NCBI GenBank assembly: GCA_035460985.1 | Contig: DATHWC010000043.1 | Location: forward strand, 1 to 14,578 | Origin: Lunatibacter sp035460985 | GTDB taxonomy: Bacteria > Bacteroidota > Bacteroidia > Cytophagales > Cyclobacteriaceae | Direction: 5' to 3' | DNA: 14,578 nucleotides | In this document: one piece after another, positions 5,630 through 14,042 of the stretch | How positions within the stretch are numbered: the stretch's first letter is position 1 | How the letters are laid out: the number at the start of each line of letters is the position of its first letter | Program-made: the position numbers and the translations under genes | The notes under the pieces: model-generated | Seen by the model: the letters and a program-made list of their open reading frames with translations, nothing else | Told to the model about the DNA's origin: nothing | Databases searched by the model: none

Positions 5630-8600
5630 ATGAAAAATAAATTACTAAAGACAATCCTTATGTTGTCCAAATGCTTTCTATATGGTTTAGTCTTGCAGAC
5701 CCTGCTGCTAAATCTGGTATTGGCCCTGAATGCAAACGGGCAATATAAAAATATAGAGGAGGTTAGGGTCACGCTTTCATCAGATCAGTTGAGTCTCAAC
5801 CAGTTTTTCAGAGAAGTGCAGCGGCAGACGCCTTTTAAATTTTCACATGAACACCGCGATGTGGACCGGCAGCAACTAATAACATTTGCGAAGAAAGAAG
5901 GCTCGGTCATTGATTTTTTAAGGGAGGCCGCACAGCAGAGCCAACTTTCCTTTCGGCAGGTAAATCACGGGATCGATGTGTTGAAAAGGAAGGGTAGTGG
6001 GGTAGAGGTGATTGCTGTTGAGGATTTAATTTCAATAACCGGTACCGTACTGGATGAAAATGGTGAGCCCATGCCTGGAGTGACAATTTTGTTAGAAGGC
6101 ACATCCACTGGGACGGTTACGGATATCGACGGTAAGTATGTTATCGAAGTAGATGAAGGTACTGTATTGGTTTTTTCATTTATTGGGTATGAGAATCAGA
6201 CAAGAATTGTAGGTTCTTCCAATATAATAAATGTAAGGATGGTAGAGGATGCCAGATCATTAGAAGAGGTGGTGGTAGTGGGGTATGGAACTCAGAAAAA
6301 AAGTGATATCACAGGATCCGTTGCTTCCATTCCCAAAGAAAGGATGGAAATGGTGCCAAACATCAATATAGCCCAGGCCATCCAAGGATCCATACCGGGA
6401 GTAATGGTACAGAATACTTCAGCTGGTGCGGAACCTAGCCAAGATATAATGGTCAGGGGGCGAAATTCCATAGGGGCAAATAATTCTCCTCTAATAGTTG
6501 TTGATGGGGTTCCCTATGGAGGAAATTTATCAGACATCAATCCCAATGATGTGGAATCGATTGAGATTTTAAAAGATGTTTCAGCAGCTGCTATTTATGG
6601 ATCAAGGGGGGCAAACGGAGTTATTCTCGTCACTACCAAGGAAGGAATAGAAGGGGCACCATCGATTTCTTATGATGGATACTTCTCCACCCAGAGCTTT
6701 TCCAATCTGCCGGAATATCTGGATGGCCCGCAATTTTATAATTTTAAAAATGAAAGGCTGCCAAGTGGGGTAACAGCGTCTGAACAGGCAGTTTATGATG
6801 CTGGAGAATGGGTCAATTGGAGAGATCTTGCAATACGTAAAGGATTGAGCAATCAGCATAATTTATCAGTTTCCGGTGGATTTGGGAACACTTCTTATTT
6901 TATATCGGGTGCGGCATTAAATGTGAGGGGTATAGTGGACAATGATAATTATTTTAGGGGTAGCAGCAGGTTTAATTTGGATACTAAAATCGCGGATTGG
7001 CTAACAATTGGTACACGCACCCAATTAACTTTTGCCGATAAAAGTGGAGTAGCTCCAAACATGTCAGATGTTTTTATAACTAATCCTCTTGCAGTACCTT
7101 ACAATGAAGATGGAACATTGACAATATTCCCAATTGAAGATGATCCAGCACGTTCAAACCCATTACAGGAAACACTGTTTGAAAATTCCAATAAGTCCCG
7201 GCAAGTGGTCACAAATAATTTTGCCATAGTAGATTTTGAAAGATTTATCCCTGGATTGAATTTCAGATTTAATTATGGATTAATGGAGAGGGCCTCTCAT
7301 AACAATACTTACAGGGGAAGAAATACTTTTGATGGACTTATTGCACAAGGGAGGGCTAGTATAAACAACGTAAATACATCAAATACAGTAATTGAAAACA
7401 TTTTTTCCTATAATAAAGCGGTGGATAATCATTCTATCTTTGCTACAGCTGTATATAGCATCCAAAAAGATTTGGAGAACTCTGATGGAATGAATATGGC
7501 TGGATTTCCTAATGATTTGTTAGGATGGTATGCCGGAGGACAAGCTGACTTGGTAGAGCCTTCCTTTAGTTATTTTGAATCACGCTTGGTATCGCAAATG
7601 TTGCGTTTGAACTATGCCTATGATAGTCGATATCTATTAACCTTAACTGGAAGAAGAGATGGATATTCAGGATTTGGAGCAGATTCAAAATGGGGACTTT
7701 TTCCCTCAGTTGCATTAGGTTGGAATCTGGGCAATGAAGAATTCTTTCCTTGGAAAAATACCTTCAGTGAGTTAAAATTCCGGGCTTCCTATGGATTAAA
7801 TGGAAATCAGGCCGTGGGAGCTTATCAATCCATGGCAAGATTAAGACAAGAAAACATGCTTTCAGGTACTACCACAATGCCAGGATATTTTCCCAATACC
7901 CTAGGGCAGGAAGCGCTTGGCTGGGAAAGTTCCCGATCCATGAATCTTGGGTTAGATTTTGGTTTAATAGGTGACAGGATTTCTGGAGATATAAATGCCT
8001 TCCATACAAATACGTATGATTTACTATTGCATCGATCCATCTCTTCAGTTCATGGTATCACATCCATTTTGCAAAATATTGGGGAAACAGAAAACAAGGG
8101 GATAGAATTCTCCATTCATTCCAGAAATATTGTCAAAAAAGATTTTACTTGGACTACTCTAGGAAACGTCTCCTACATGGACAACAAAATCGTTGATCTA
8201 TATGGGAACGAATTGGATGACGTTGGCAACCGGTGGTTCATAGGCCAGCCTATCCGGGTTAATTTTGATTATGTTTTTGATGGGGTGTGGCAGTTGGATG
8301 AAGCCGCAAAAGCTGCTGAATGGCGTTCCCAACCTGGATTTGTAAAAATAAAAGATGTAAATGAAGACGGTCAAATAACTCCTGAGGATAGACAAATCAT
8401 AGGACGGCAAGACCCTAATTTTCTATGGGGATTGACTAACACCATGAATTACAAAAATTTTAACCTCACAGTATTTATTCATGGAGTCCATGGGGTAACC
8501 AAACAAAATAATTTAATGGACGATCAAATTGTCACCTCGGGGGTGAGGAGAAACACCTTGGTGAAAAACTGGTGGACACCTGAAAACCCAAGCAATGATT

Positions 8601-8875
8601 GGTATATGAATGATATAAATGCCCATAGGATGGCAGGTGTGACAACTAATATCTACGAAAATGCAAGTTTTGTGCGGTTGAAAGATATTACCTTTTCCTA
8701 TGATTTTCCAAGTGATTTAATACAGAGAATTGGTGGAAATCGGTTCCGGATTTATGCTACCGGACGTAATCTCCTCACTATTACAAATTGGAGAGGCTTA
8801 GATCCTGAATTAAACAACCAAAGATCGATTCCCTTACAACGTGAATTTGTTTTAGGGCTACAGGTAGGGCTTTAA
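5630..8875 (+). CDS. SusC/RagA-family TonB-dependent outer-membrane receptor with STN domain, copy 1
   Basis: This 1081-residue outer-membrane transporter imports ligand captured by its SusD partner, using TonB energy. It has a signal peptide (about 1-38), an STN signalling domain (about 42-120) and a carboxypeptidase-regulatory-like beta domain (about 135-205, ITGTVLDENGEPMPGVTI). A TonB-box-like EEVVVVGYGT (212-221) follows. The plug domain includes MVRGRNSIGANNSPLIVVDG and EILKDVSAAAIYGSRGANGV. The remaining ~740 residues form the barrel and end in FVLGLQVGL. The STN domain plus adjacent sigma/FecR genes indicate FecIRA-type signalling. Start choice: the longer frame from ATG 5570 is unlikely because the equivalent frame in copy 2 meets a TAG within seven codons, while ATG 5630 begins directly with the signal peptide in both copies. 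Ligand is unknown; a sulfated glycan product is a guess from the neighbours. Confidence 0.95.
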   Translation: MKNKLLKTILMLSKCFLYGLVLQTLLLNLVLALNANGQYKNIEEVRVTLSSDQLSLNQFFREVQRQTPFKFSHEHRDVDRQQLITFAKKEGSVIDFLREAAQQSQLSFRQVNHGIDVLKRKGSGVEVIAVEDLISITGTVLDENGEPMPGVTILLEGTSTGTVTDIDGKYVIEVDEGTVLVFSFIGYENQTRIVGSSNIINVRMVEDARSLEEVVVVGYGTQKKSDITGSVASIPKERMEMVPNINIAQAIQGSIPGVMVQNTSAGAEPSQDIMVRGRNSIGANNSPLIVVDGVPYGGNLSDINPNDVESIEILKDVSAAAIYGSRGANGVILVTTKEGIEGAPSISYDGYFSTQSFSNLPEYLDGPQFYNFKNERLPSGVTASEQAVYDAGEWVNWRDLAIRKGLSNQHNLSVSGGFGNTSYFISGAALNVRGIVDNDNYFRGSSRFNLDTKIADWLTIGTRTQLTFADKSGVAPNMSDVFITNPLAVPYNEDGTLTIFPIEDDPARSNPLQETLFENSNKSRQVVTNNFAIVDFERFIPGLNFRFNYGLMERASHNNTYRGRNTFDGLIAQGRASINNVNTSNTVIENIFSYNKAVDNHSIFATAVYSIQKDLENSDGMNMAGFPNDLLGWYAGGQADLVEPSFSYFESRLVSQMLRLNYAYDSRYLLTLTGRRDGYSGFGADSKWGLFPSVALGWNLGNEEFFPWKNTFSELKFRASYGLNGNQAVGAYQSMARLRQENMLSGTTTMPGYFPNTLGQEALGWESSRSMNLGLDFGLIGDRISGDINAFHTNTYDLLLHRSISSVHGITSILQNIGETENKGIEFSIHSRNIVKKDFTWTTLGNVSYMDNKIVDLYGNELDDVGNRWFIGQPIRVNFDYVFDGVWQLDEAAKAAEWRSQPGFVKIKDVNEDGQITPEDRQIIGRQDPNFLWGLTNTMNYKNFNLTVFIHGVHGVTKQNNLMDDQIVTSGVRRNTLVKNWWTPENPSNDWYMNDINAHRMAGVTTNIYENASFVRLKDITFSYDFPSDLIQRIGGNRFRIYATGRNLLTITNWRGLDPELNNQRSIPLQREFVLGLQVGL

Positions 8876-8920
8876 TTCTGCCTTTCTTTTCAAACATAAT
8901 TCCATCTTAAAATTAAGACC

Positions 8921-10567
8921 ATGAAGTATTTAAAAATAGCTGCAATCTTAATGGGCATCCAGTTTTCAGGTTGTGACACAATGCAAAATTTGAATGAGAA
9001 TCCTCCTCACTTAATAACATCAAATAGACTGTTTACTGATTATTCAGGATTTCAGACAGGTATAAACGGTGCTTATTCAGAAATTAGAAACGAACTTAGA
9101 GATGCGGGGATGCCATTTCAGGTTTTTGTAAACGGAACTGATAATATGACTCCAAATTATATTTCCAATTTCGGTGTCCTAGCCTCCCAGTGGGGGGATG
9201 TTAATAATTCAGAAAACAACAATTTACGAAACACATTTAACTGGCTTTATGGGATTATCAATGCCACAAATACCATGATTGACAGGGCGGAAGGAGAAAA
9301 TTTGGATTGGAATGGGGGACCGGGAAGTGAGATCGAAAATAAGAACAGTGTCGTGGCCGACGCAAAAGCAATCCGAGCTTGGGCATACCGTCATCTTACT
9401 TATCTTTGGGGAGATGTACCCCTTTCCCTAGTTGAATCATCTGGAAATTCCATTAAGACAGACTGGGAAAGAACACCCGTCTACGAGGTGAGGGAACAAA
9501 TTGTAGCTGATCTTTTATTTGCTGAGCAACATATTCCAACTGAACCTATCCCAGGAAGAATGAGCAAAGGAGTAGTTCAACATTACCTTGCAGAAATGTA
9601 TTTAGTAATGGACGATCCCGAAAATTCCTTGCATTGGGCAGATCAGGTAATTGGTAATCCAGCATATCAACTTGTAACCCAAAGGTACGGCATCCATATA
9701 GACAAACCGGGGGTCCCTTTTATGGACATGTTTTATGAAGGGAACAAAAACCGGGAGGAAGGAAATACGGAAGCCTTATGGGTGTGGCAATACGGTTTTC
9801 AGCTGATAGGTGGGGGAGACAACCCAAGAACCCGTGCGATGCACCTAGGGAGGTATATGGACATTATTATTGATGGCGTCCAGCCTTTGCATATTACCTT
9901 TGAAAGAGGGGGAAGGGGAAAAGCCTACACTGCCCCAACCCAATGGTTTATGAACTCTTATGAACCCCAAGATGATAGGTTTAGTAATTACGCCCTCAGA
10001 AAATTTTTTATTCTTAAAAATGCTGAAGAAAACGCTCCTTTTCCTGCCGATCGGTTACCTCCGGGATATTCATATGGAGATACCATCAAATTGAGTTGGA
10101 GTGAACCTCTTACTCTTAGTAATTGGGAAGTAGATGATTGGCCTTACTCCAGGAAATTTGAAGGAAGTATTCCAGATAATGTTGCATCTGATTATAACTA
10201 TGATGATTATATTGCTGTAAGATTGGCCGATACTTACCTATTGAAAGCCGAAGCAGAGTTTAAACTTGGAAATCCTGTAGCCGCTGCCGAAACCATTAAC
10301 ATTGTAAGGAGAAGATCCAATGCCAGTGATATAACTGCAGGAGATGTAAATATCGATTTCATTCTTGATGAGAGATCCCGTGAATTATTCAATGAGGAAT
10401 ATCGAAGATACACTTTATTAAGAACTGGTAAATGGCTGGAAAGGACGAAGGCCTATAACTTGTTTGGTGGTGAAAGTGTTAGAGAGAGGGACCTACTATT
10501 CCCTATTCCCCAATCTGTAATTGATGCAAACCTTACAGCCAAAATGCCTCAAAATCCAGGATTTTAA
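8921..10567 (+). CDS. SusD/RagB-family outer-membrane lipoprotein
   Basis: This 548-residue surface lipoprotein is the binding partner of the SusC encoded 45 bases upstream. It has a short lipoprotein signal with the acylated cysteine expected at residue 18 (GIQFSGC). The SusD pattern follows: an N-terminal helical TPR-like part including AKAIRAWAYRHLTYLWGDVP, a central ligand-binding region, and a C-terminal helix pair with YIAVRLADTYLLKAEAEFKL. It ends in LLFPIPQSVIDAN and PQNPGF, close to the usual SusD termination. Length is normal for the family. It is in one operon with the SusC gene and is followed at once by a strong terminator, so no enzyme gene is co-transcribed behind it. Family call firm; ligand unknown. 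Confidence 0.95.
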   Translation: MKYLKIAAILMGIQFSGCDTMQNLNENPPHLITSNRLFTDYSGFQTGINGAYSEIRNELRDAGMPFQVFVNGTDNMTPNYISNFGVLASQWGDVNNSENNNLRNTFNWLYGIINATNTMIDRAEGENLDWNGGPGSEIENKNSVVADAKAIRAWAYRHLTYLWGDVPLSLVESSGNSIKTDWERTPVYEVREQIVADLLFAEQHIPTEPIPGRMSKGVVQHYLAEMYLVMDDPENSLHWADQVIGNPAYQLVTQRYGIHIDKPGVPFMDMFYEGNKNREEGNTEALWVWQYGFQLIGGGDNPRTRAMHLGRYMDIIIDGVQPLHITFERGGRGKAYTAPTQWFMNSYEPQDDRFSNYALRKFFILKNAEENAPFPADRLPPGYSYGDTIKLSWSEPLTLSNWEVDDWPYSRKFEGSIPDNVASDYNYDDYIAVRLADTYLLKAEAEFKLGNPVAAAETINIVRRRSNASDITAGDVNIDFILDERSRELFNEEYRRYTLLRTGKWLERTKAYNLFGGESVRERDLLFPIPQSVIDANLTAKMPQNPGF

Positions 10568-10581
10568 TTTTAATTCGATTT

Positions 10582-10629
10582 AATCCCGGTCTAAGGAAAA
10601 CTTATTTTACTAATTAGACCGGGGTTTTT
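10582..10629 (+). terminator. Rho-independent terminator after SusD
   Basis: CCCGGTCTAA (10585-10594) pairs perfectly with TTAGACCGGG (10614-10623), extended by weaker pairs outside, with a 19-base loop. TTTTT follows at 10625-10629. It lies 15 bases after the SusD stop codon and marks the end of the sigma-FecR-SusC-SusD unit. Confidence 0.88.
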
Positions 10630-10684
10630 GACTATTCTTTTTTGCATCGATGATTAATGAACCTTCGAGATAAAAATATTTTAA

Positions 10685-11163
10685 ATCACCAACCCCCCCG
10701 TGAATACGGAGGTTAGAATCGTAGGCGACCAAAGGGAATGGTTGGAGAAGGAACTGGCCTCCCTACGGACCAACAAGCGATGGCTTATGGTTCAACACCA
10801 TGTGCCTGCCTATCCAGCTGTAAAAGATTTTAATGCCACTACTGCTTCTAGGGTGAGGAACTTCTGGGTGCCCTATTTGAAGAGATCCTGGTGGACCTTG
10901 CTGCCGAAGCGGATGGTCATTGCCTAAAAAGGACGGTCCCCATAAAAGGAGGAAAGCACGATCCCGATGGGGTAATATATATCGGAGAAGGTGGGTTAGG
11001 GGTTCCGCAGCGTGAAACAGATAACACGAGATGGTTCGTTCAGGAACCGGGGATGGCTACCAGTGGCCACCATGTGTTTGTGATCGACTTTAAAAAGGAT
11101 GGCCTAAGGACAAGAGCCATCGGCATGGAAAATGAGGTGATTTACGATCATTTGTTGCAACCT
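10685..11163 (+). pseudogene. Truncated, frameshifted metallophosphoesterase (purple-acid-phosphatase-like) remnant
   Basis: From GTG 10700 the frame reads GDQREWLEKELASLRTNKRW and MVQHHVPAYPAV, the C-terminal half of a calcineurin-like / purple-acid-phosphatase-like domain. The family's N-terminal metal sites (DxH, GDxxD, GNH) are absent; an in-frame stop (10682-10684) and the terminator lie just upstream, leaving no room for them. After GTG CCC at 10868-10873 the match moves to the other frame, giving LFEEILVDLAAEADGHCLKRT, which includes the family's DGH..KRT segment. Adding one C to the CCC run restores a continuous VPLFEEILVDL. The domain then ends around TRAIGMENEVIYDHLLQPK. N-terminal loss plus frameshift indicate a dead gene. 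The shift alone could be a base error, the missing N-terminus could not. Confidence 0.8.
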
Positions 11164-11490
11164 AAAATGGTTGCAAGCCTTTCGGAGGTATTTATCCCTG
11201 AATCAGTAGCGGTACAAGCACTGTTTGTGGTAGGTTGTGTAGATATCTTTACCTCCATGTGGATAGTCATTCGACCAAATTTATATTTGGCGTTGTGGAT
11301 GGGTACATGGGGATTGGTTACAGCTATGGCAAGGATTACTGAAACGGGATGGATGTCTTTTCCGGAAGCACTTATTAGGGCACCTCATTATTTGGTTCCA
11401 TTGGCAATTGTAGCTCTGTTTTTTTTATTAAAAGATAAAAAGGGGAAACAGGAAGAAAGTTTGGAAACAGGAATTGGTGCTTATTCCTAA
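11164..11490 (+). pseudogene. C-terminal fragment of a DoxX-like membrane protein fused to the phosphoesterase remnant
   Basis: In the same frame as the end of the phosphoesterase remnant, the protein changes character at about 11164-11190. It continues with roughly 100 residues holding three hydrophobic helices: VAVQALFVVGCVDIFTSMWI, LYLALWMGTWGLVTAMARI and HYLVPLAIVALFFLL. A basic tail KDKKGKQEE follows. The pattern, with FPEALIRAPHYLVPLA between the last helices, recalls the C-terminal half of DoxX-like small membrane proteins. The expected first half is missing. A 7-base direct repeat GTTGCAA occurs at 11154-11160 and 11170-11176, at the apparent junction. A natural two-domain fusion is possible but unlikely given the damaged first part. 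Family assignment of this fragment is tentative. Confidence 0.5.
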
Positions 11491-11923
11491 GTGTGCCATG
11501 AAGTTTTTTGAACCATTTCCCATAGCATTATTTTGGCCACCATACATTCGGAGAATTCTGGTACGGTAAGCGAAACAGTGTTCAAACCTCCCAATTGTGG
11601 CGATCTGTATTGGGCAAAGATTCAATGCAGGTTAGAAGTAGGATGGATTGAAGCTGATTGGTGAAAATTTGAGAAGTTGTTTTTCTCAATGTTGGGGTTG
11701 CTTCTAAAATCAAAGCTTTGATGAACTCCCGATTTTGCGTGGAATAGCCCATGGATTTTTTGAAAAAGATAGGTTTTAGTCAGATATGGGAAAACCGAAA
11801 ATCTTTCCGATGGGATTTAACGGGTGATTACGAAAGTTAAGTATCAGGACCGGACAGCGAAAAATCAAGGACCGAGTTAGAGAATCCCAGTAAATCTAAA
11901 GATCAATTTATTGTAATTGAAGA
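11491..11923. other. Intergenic region without recognisable genes
   Basis: About 430 bases between the gene debris and the second regulatory block. Only short frames occur on either strand and none resembles a protein I know. AGGACCG occurs twice about 21 bases apart (around 11846 and 11867), without clear meaning. No terminator or RNA gene was seen. It may be decayed coding sequence. Confidence 0.6.
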
Positions 11924-12099
11924 GGTTATAATAAAATGATTAAGATTTTTTAATAATATAGGTTACATTTCTAGTAATATCCGCTTTATCAAGTGAAGAC
12001 CGATTCTTGTTTGCCTTTTGTGATCAAACACAGAATAAGAAATTAACAAAGGCCATTGCTGACTAAAAATATGTAAGGGCTGAAAAGCCAGAACCCAAA
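11924..12099 (+). promoter_or_regulatory. Conserved upstream region of sigma factor gene 2
   Basis: This region matches 3568-3743 with identical total length to the ATG. It retains TATAGGTTACATTTC, AATATCCGCTTT, GTGAAGACC, the near-palindrome TTTGTGATCAAA (12017-12028) and a GGCT-GAAA-AGCC hairpin just before the start codon. Conservation of the palindromic word suggests a protein-binding or structured site. The promoter itself was not located with confidence. Confidence 0.55.
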
Positions 12100-12708
12100 A
12101 TGCCTGTGAAAAAACTTTTACCGTCCTATCTTGAATCCGAGAAGGCTTTAGCTAATGAAGAACCCGGTGCATTCTCTTCGGACGCATCTGCTTGGAATGC
12201 CTTCAAGGAAGGAAATGAGTCTGCGTTCATTTATATCTATGAGCACTATTTTCATGTGTTGTATGCGTATGGTTTTAGGATAATGTCCGATTCCTCCGTG
12301 GTCAAAGATGCCCTTCAGGATATGTTCATTAGTCTGAGGGAGCGTAGAAAGTATCTTGGGAATACAGATGATATTAAGTTTTACCTCTTTAAGTGCCTTA
12401 AAAGACGATTGATCAAGGATTTTTCTACCTGGCAGGGGAAAAAAGAAGGGTTAGAAGCTATTCCGGAAGGTATCCATTTCACCCTTTCTCATGAAACGCA
12501 GTTGATAGACCAGCAACTTACAACTGAAAAAATTGTCAAGTTGAACGCAGCCATTGCACAGTTGAGTCCTCGAAAAAGAGAAATCATCTACTACAGCTTT
12601 TACGAAGGCCTTACTTATGGGCAAATTCAGGAGATTATGGGTCTGGAAAACCAGCAAACTACTAGGAACCTTATGTATAAAGCAATCAGATATTTAAGAA
12701 ATTATTGA
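12100..12708 (+). CDS. ECF-family RNA polymerase sigma factor, copy 2
   Basis: This 202-residue paralogue of the sigma factor at 3744 has the same region 2 (VVKDALQDMFISLRERRKYL) and region 4 (LSPRKREIIYYSFYEGLTYG, EIMGL, RNLMYKAIRYLRN). Roughly 22 residues differ from copy 1; the promoter-reading parts are almost unchanged. The C-terminus ends RNY instead of RKMI because of a small insertion-type difference at the very end. The near-identity of the DNA-binding regions suggests both factors could recognise the same promoters. It is followed by its own FecR gene. Confidence 0.93.
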   Translation: MPVKKLLPSYLESEKALANEEPGAFSSDASAWNAFKEGNESAFIYIYEHYFHVLYAYGFRIMSDSSVVKDALQDMFISLRERRKYLGNTDDIKFYLFKCLKRRLIKDFSTWQGKKEGLEAIPEGIHFTLSHETQLIDQQLTTEKIVKLNAAIAQLSPRKREIIYYSFYEGLTYGQIQEIMGLENQQTTRNLMYKAIRYLRNY

Positions 12709-12778
12709 TTTAGCTTGATCAAGATTAGCGTTTTTTAAAAAATAAAATAATTACTGTAACAACATTATCGCCGTGCCA

Positions 12779-13834
12779 GTGAAAGAAATGAAAAACATAG
12801 AAGATTTTTTAACCCATCCGGAATTTATTCGATGGGTAAAGCAACCGGACAGAGAACTTGAGTCCTATTGGAACCAATGGCGAATAGCCAATCCTGGGCA
12901 GCTTCCCTCCATGCGCCTGGCTAAGGAAATTTTGCTGAGGACTGAGTTCGACAACCCAGAACCGCCTACGGGTATGAAGGACGAGGTGCTTCAGCACGTG
13001 CTTAAGCAAAGGGAAAAAGTTTCCACTTTAGCGTTTAAACTGCCAGAGAGACAACGGCCAACCTGGACAAAGATTTTTTGGGAAGGAATGGGTCAAATGA
13101 ACCGTGTGGCCGCCATTCTTGTAGCCAGTTTTATATTTGGGTGGTCTTTAGCGCCAGTTTCCCAGGTAAACGTAGAACCGCAAATAACGCAGATTGATCA
13201 AGCATATATTCAACGGACTACCTCACAGGGAGAGAAATTGCAGCTTACCTTAGCAGACGGCACGAAGGTATGGCTCAACACTTCGAGTGAAGTAACGTTT
13301 CCGGAGAAATTCGGGAACGATAATAGGCTTATAAGTCTTAGGGGAGAGGGCTATTTTGAGGTAGCACTTGATAGTTTGAGACCCTTTATCGTTCAGACTG
13401 ATTATTTGAAAACCACTGTTCTTGGTACCAGTTTTAATATCAATGCCAATGAGTCAGGGGATACCAAAATCGCCCTTGTGACTGGAAAGGTGGAGGTATC
13501 GACCTCACAAAGCCAAGTCTCCCTTTTTCCGGGTGAGATGCTGATTTTTGACAAAGTCAGCGCCTCCATTGATGTCAGTGGATTTGATTCTTCCCAAGTG
13601 TTGGGTTGGAAAAATGGGGTGCTTCGGTTTCATAGAGCGTCACTCAGGGAGGTGAAAGAAGGACTGGAGGAGTGGTATGGGGTTAAAATCAAACTTAAAA
13701 ATGCAAAGGGTGTAAATTGGCAATTTTCCGGGGAATATTCGCAGCAAATGTTGGAGGAAGTACTTAAGAGTATGTCCTATATCAAGGAATTTGACTATCA
13801 GATAAACGATAAAACAGTAACGCTAAATTTCTGA
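12779..13834 (+). CDS. FecR-family anti-sigma factor, copy 2
   Basis: This protein has the same length (351 residues from GTG 12779) and layout as copy 1. The N-terminal cytoplasmic part is followed by a transmembrane segment at about 108-128 (NRVAAILVASFIFGWSLAPV). The FecR domain contains LTLADGTKVWLNTSSEVTFP and TTVLGTSFNIN, and the C-terminal DUF4974-type domain contains LRFHRASLREVKEGLEEWYG. A longer frame starts at GTG 12773, but 12779 is preferred because it aligns exactly with the only start of copy 1. About three quarters of residues match copy 1. Differences concentrate in the linkers around residues 81-95 and 131-150, whereas the FecR core and the C-terminal domain are better conserved. 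It should control the sigma factor just upstream in response to the SusC copy 2 STN domain. Confidence 0.91.
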   Translation: MKEMKNIEDFLTHPEFIRWVKQPDRELESYWNQWRIANPGQLPSMRLAKEILLRTEFDNPEPPTGMKDEVLQHVLKQREKVSTLAFKLPERQRPTWTKIFWEGMGQMNRVAAILVASFIFGWSLAPVSQVNVEPQITQIDQAYIQRTTSQGEKLQLTLADGTKVWLNTSSEVTFPEKFGNDNRLISLRGEGYFEVALDSLRPFIVQTDYLKTTVLGTSFNINANESGDTKIALVTGKVEVSTSQSQVSLFPGEMLIFDKVSASIDVSGFDSSQVLGWKNGVLRFHRASLREVKEGLEEWYGVKIKLKNAKGVNWQFSGEYSQQMLEEVLKSMSYIKEFDYQINDKTVTLNF

Positions 13835-13930
13835 GATCATGAAATCGAGCATGACGCAAGCGACACACAGAGGGACGATTTTCAAGCATGCAAGATTCCA
13901 TCTGACCATTAAAAATCAAATAATAATCAG
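13835..13930 (+). other. Extra segment behind FecR copy 2
   Basis: About 90-95 bases here have no counterpart behind FecR copy 1 and account for most of the length difference between the blocks. CTGA occurs on both sides (at the FecR stop and again near 13901), as if a small piece was inserted or copy 1 lost it. A 31-codon frame (13839-13934) runs through it and its stop overlaps the ATG of the small leader frame as ATGA. I do not recognise the peptide. Confidence 0.5.
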
Positions 13931-13954
13931 ATGAAAAAGACAGACACATCATAG
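13931..13954 (+). CDS. Possible seven-residue leader peptide ORF, copy 2
   Basis: ATG AAA AAG ACA GAC ACA TCA TAG encodes MKKTDTS, the counterpart of MNKTNTS at 5479-5502. It ends three bases before the conserved hairpin. Two of the four base differences are silent (counting the stop codon). This is too short to establish translation. Confidence 0.22.
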   Translation: MKKTDTS

Positions 13955-13957
13955 AAC

Positions 13958-13989
13958 AAGCCGGAGAGGAATAGTCTCCCTACCGGCTT
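13958..13989 (+). promoter_or_regulatory. Hairpin between FecR and SusC, copy 2
   Basis: AAGCCGG (13958-13964) pairs with CCGGCTT (13983-13989). The inner part has diverged from copy 1 and forms only a weaker GGA/TCC pairing around ATAG. Survival of the outer stem despite inner changes supports, weakly, a structural role. Confidence 0.5.
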
Positions 13990-13996
13990 CTTAAGG

Positions 13997-14042
13997 AAAC
14001 CTGCGCATGGCAATCATTGGGGAATGGCACCATGGCGGGTTT
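13997..14042 (+). promoter_or_regulatory. Structured SusC leader hairpin, copy 2
   Basis: AAACCTGC (13997-14004) pairs with GCGGGTTT (14035-14042) with one G-U pair, and the inner CATGG/CCATG extension is unchanged. Relative to copy 1 there is a single change inside the element, at 14037. The other leader changes lie just downstream. Confidence 0.55.

Larger units (their letters stand above)
3568..6124 (+). repeat. Paralogous regulatory block, copy A
   Basis: This block covers upstream region, ECF sigma, FecR, leader and the first 165 codons of SusC. It aligns collinearly with 11924-14578. The offset is 8356 bases at the left edge, 8360 at the FecR start and 8454 at the SusC start, so copy B has gained about 100 bases, mainly behind FecR. 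Sigma proteins differ at about 22 of 202 residues and FecR proteins at roughly a quarter of residues, while part of the leader is almost identical. Homology presumably continues beyond the window end. Confidence 0.9.

Noticed and set aside
10700..10927. Independent 75-residue gene
   Set aside because: It is the first part of the frameshifted phosphoesterase remnant; its last ~18 residues are out-of-frame translation.
11428..11625. 65-residue minus-strand frame behind the gene debris
   Set aside because: It overlaps the end of the membrane-protein fragment, shows no recognisable motif and has no conserved counterpart.
12773..12778. FecR copy 2 start at GTG 12773
   Set aside because: Copy 1 has no equivalent codons; the GTG at 12779 aligns with the copy 1 start at 4419.
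13839..13934. 31-residue frame in the extra segment behind FecR copy 2
   Set aside because: It has no counterpart in copy 1 and no recognisable features; probably chance.
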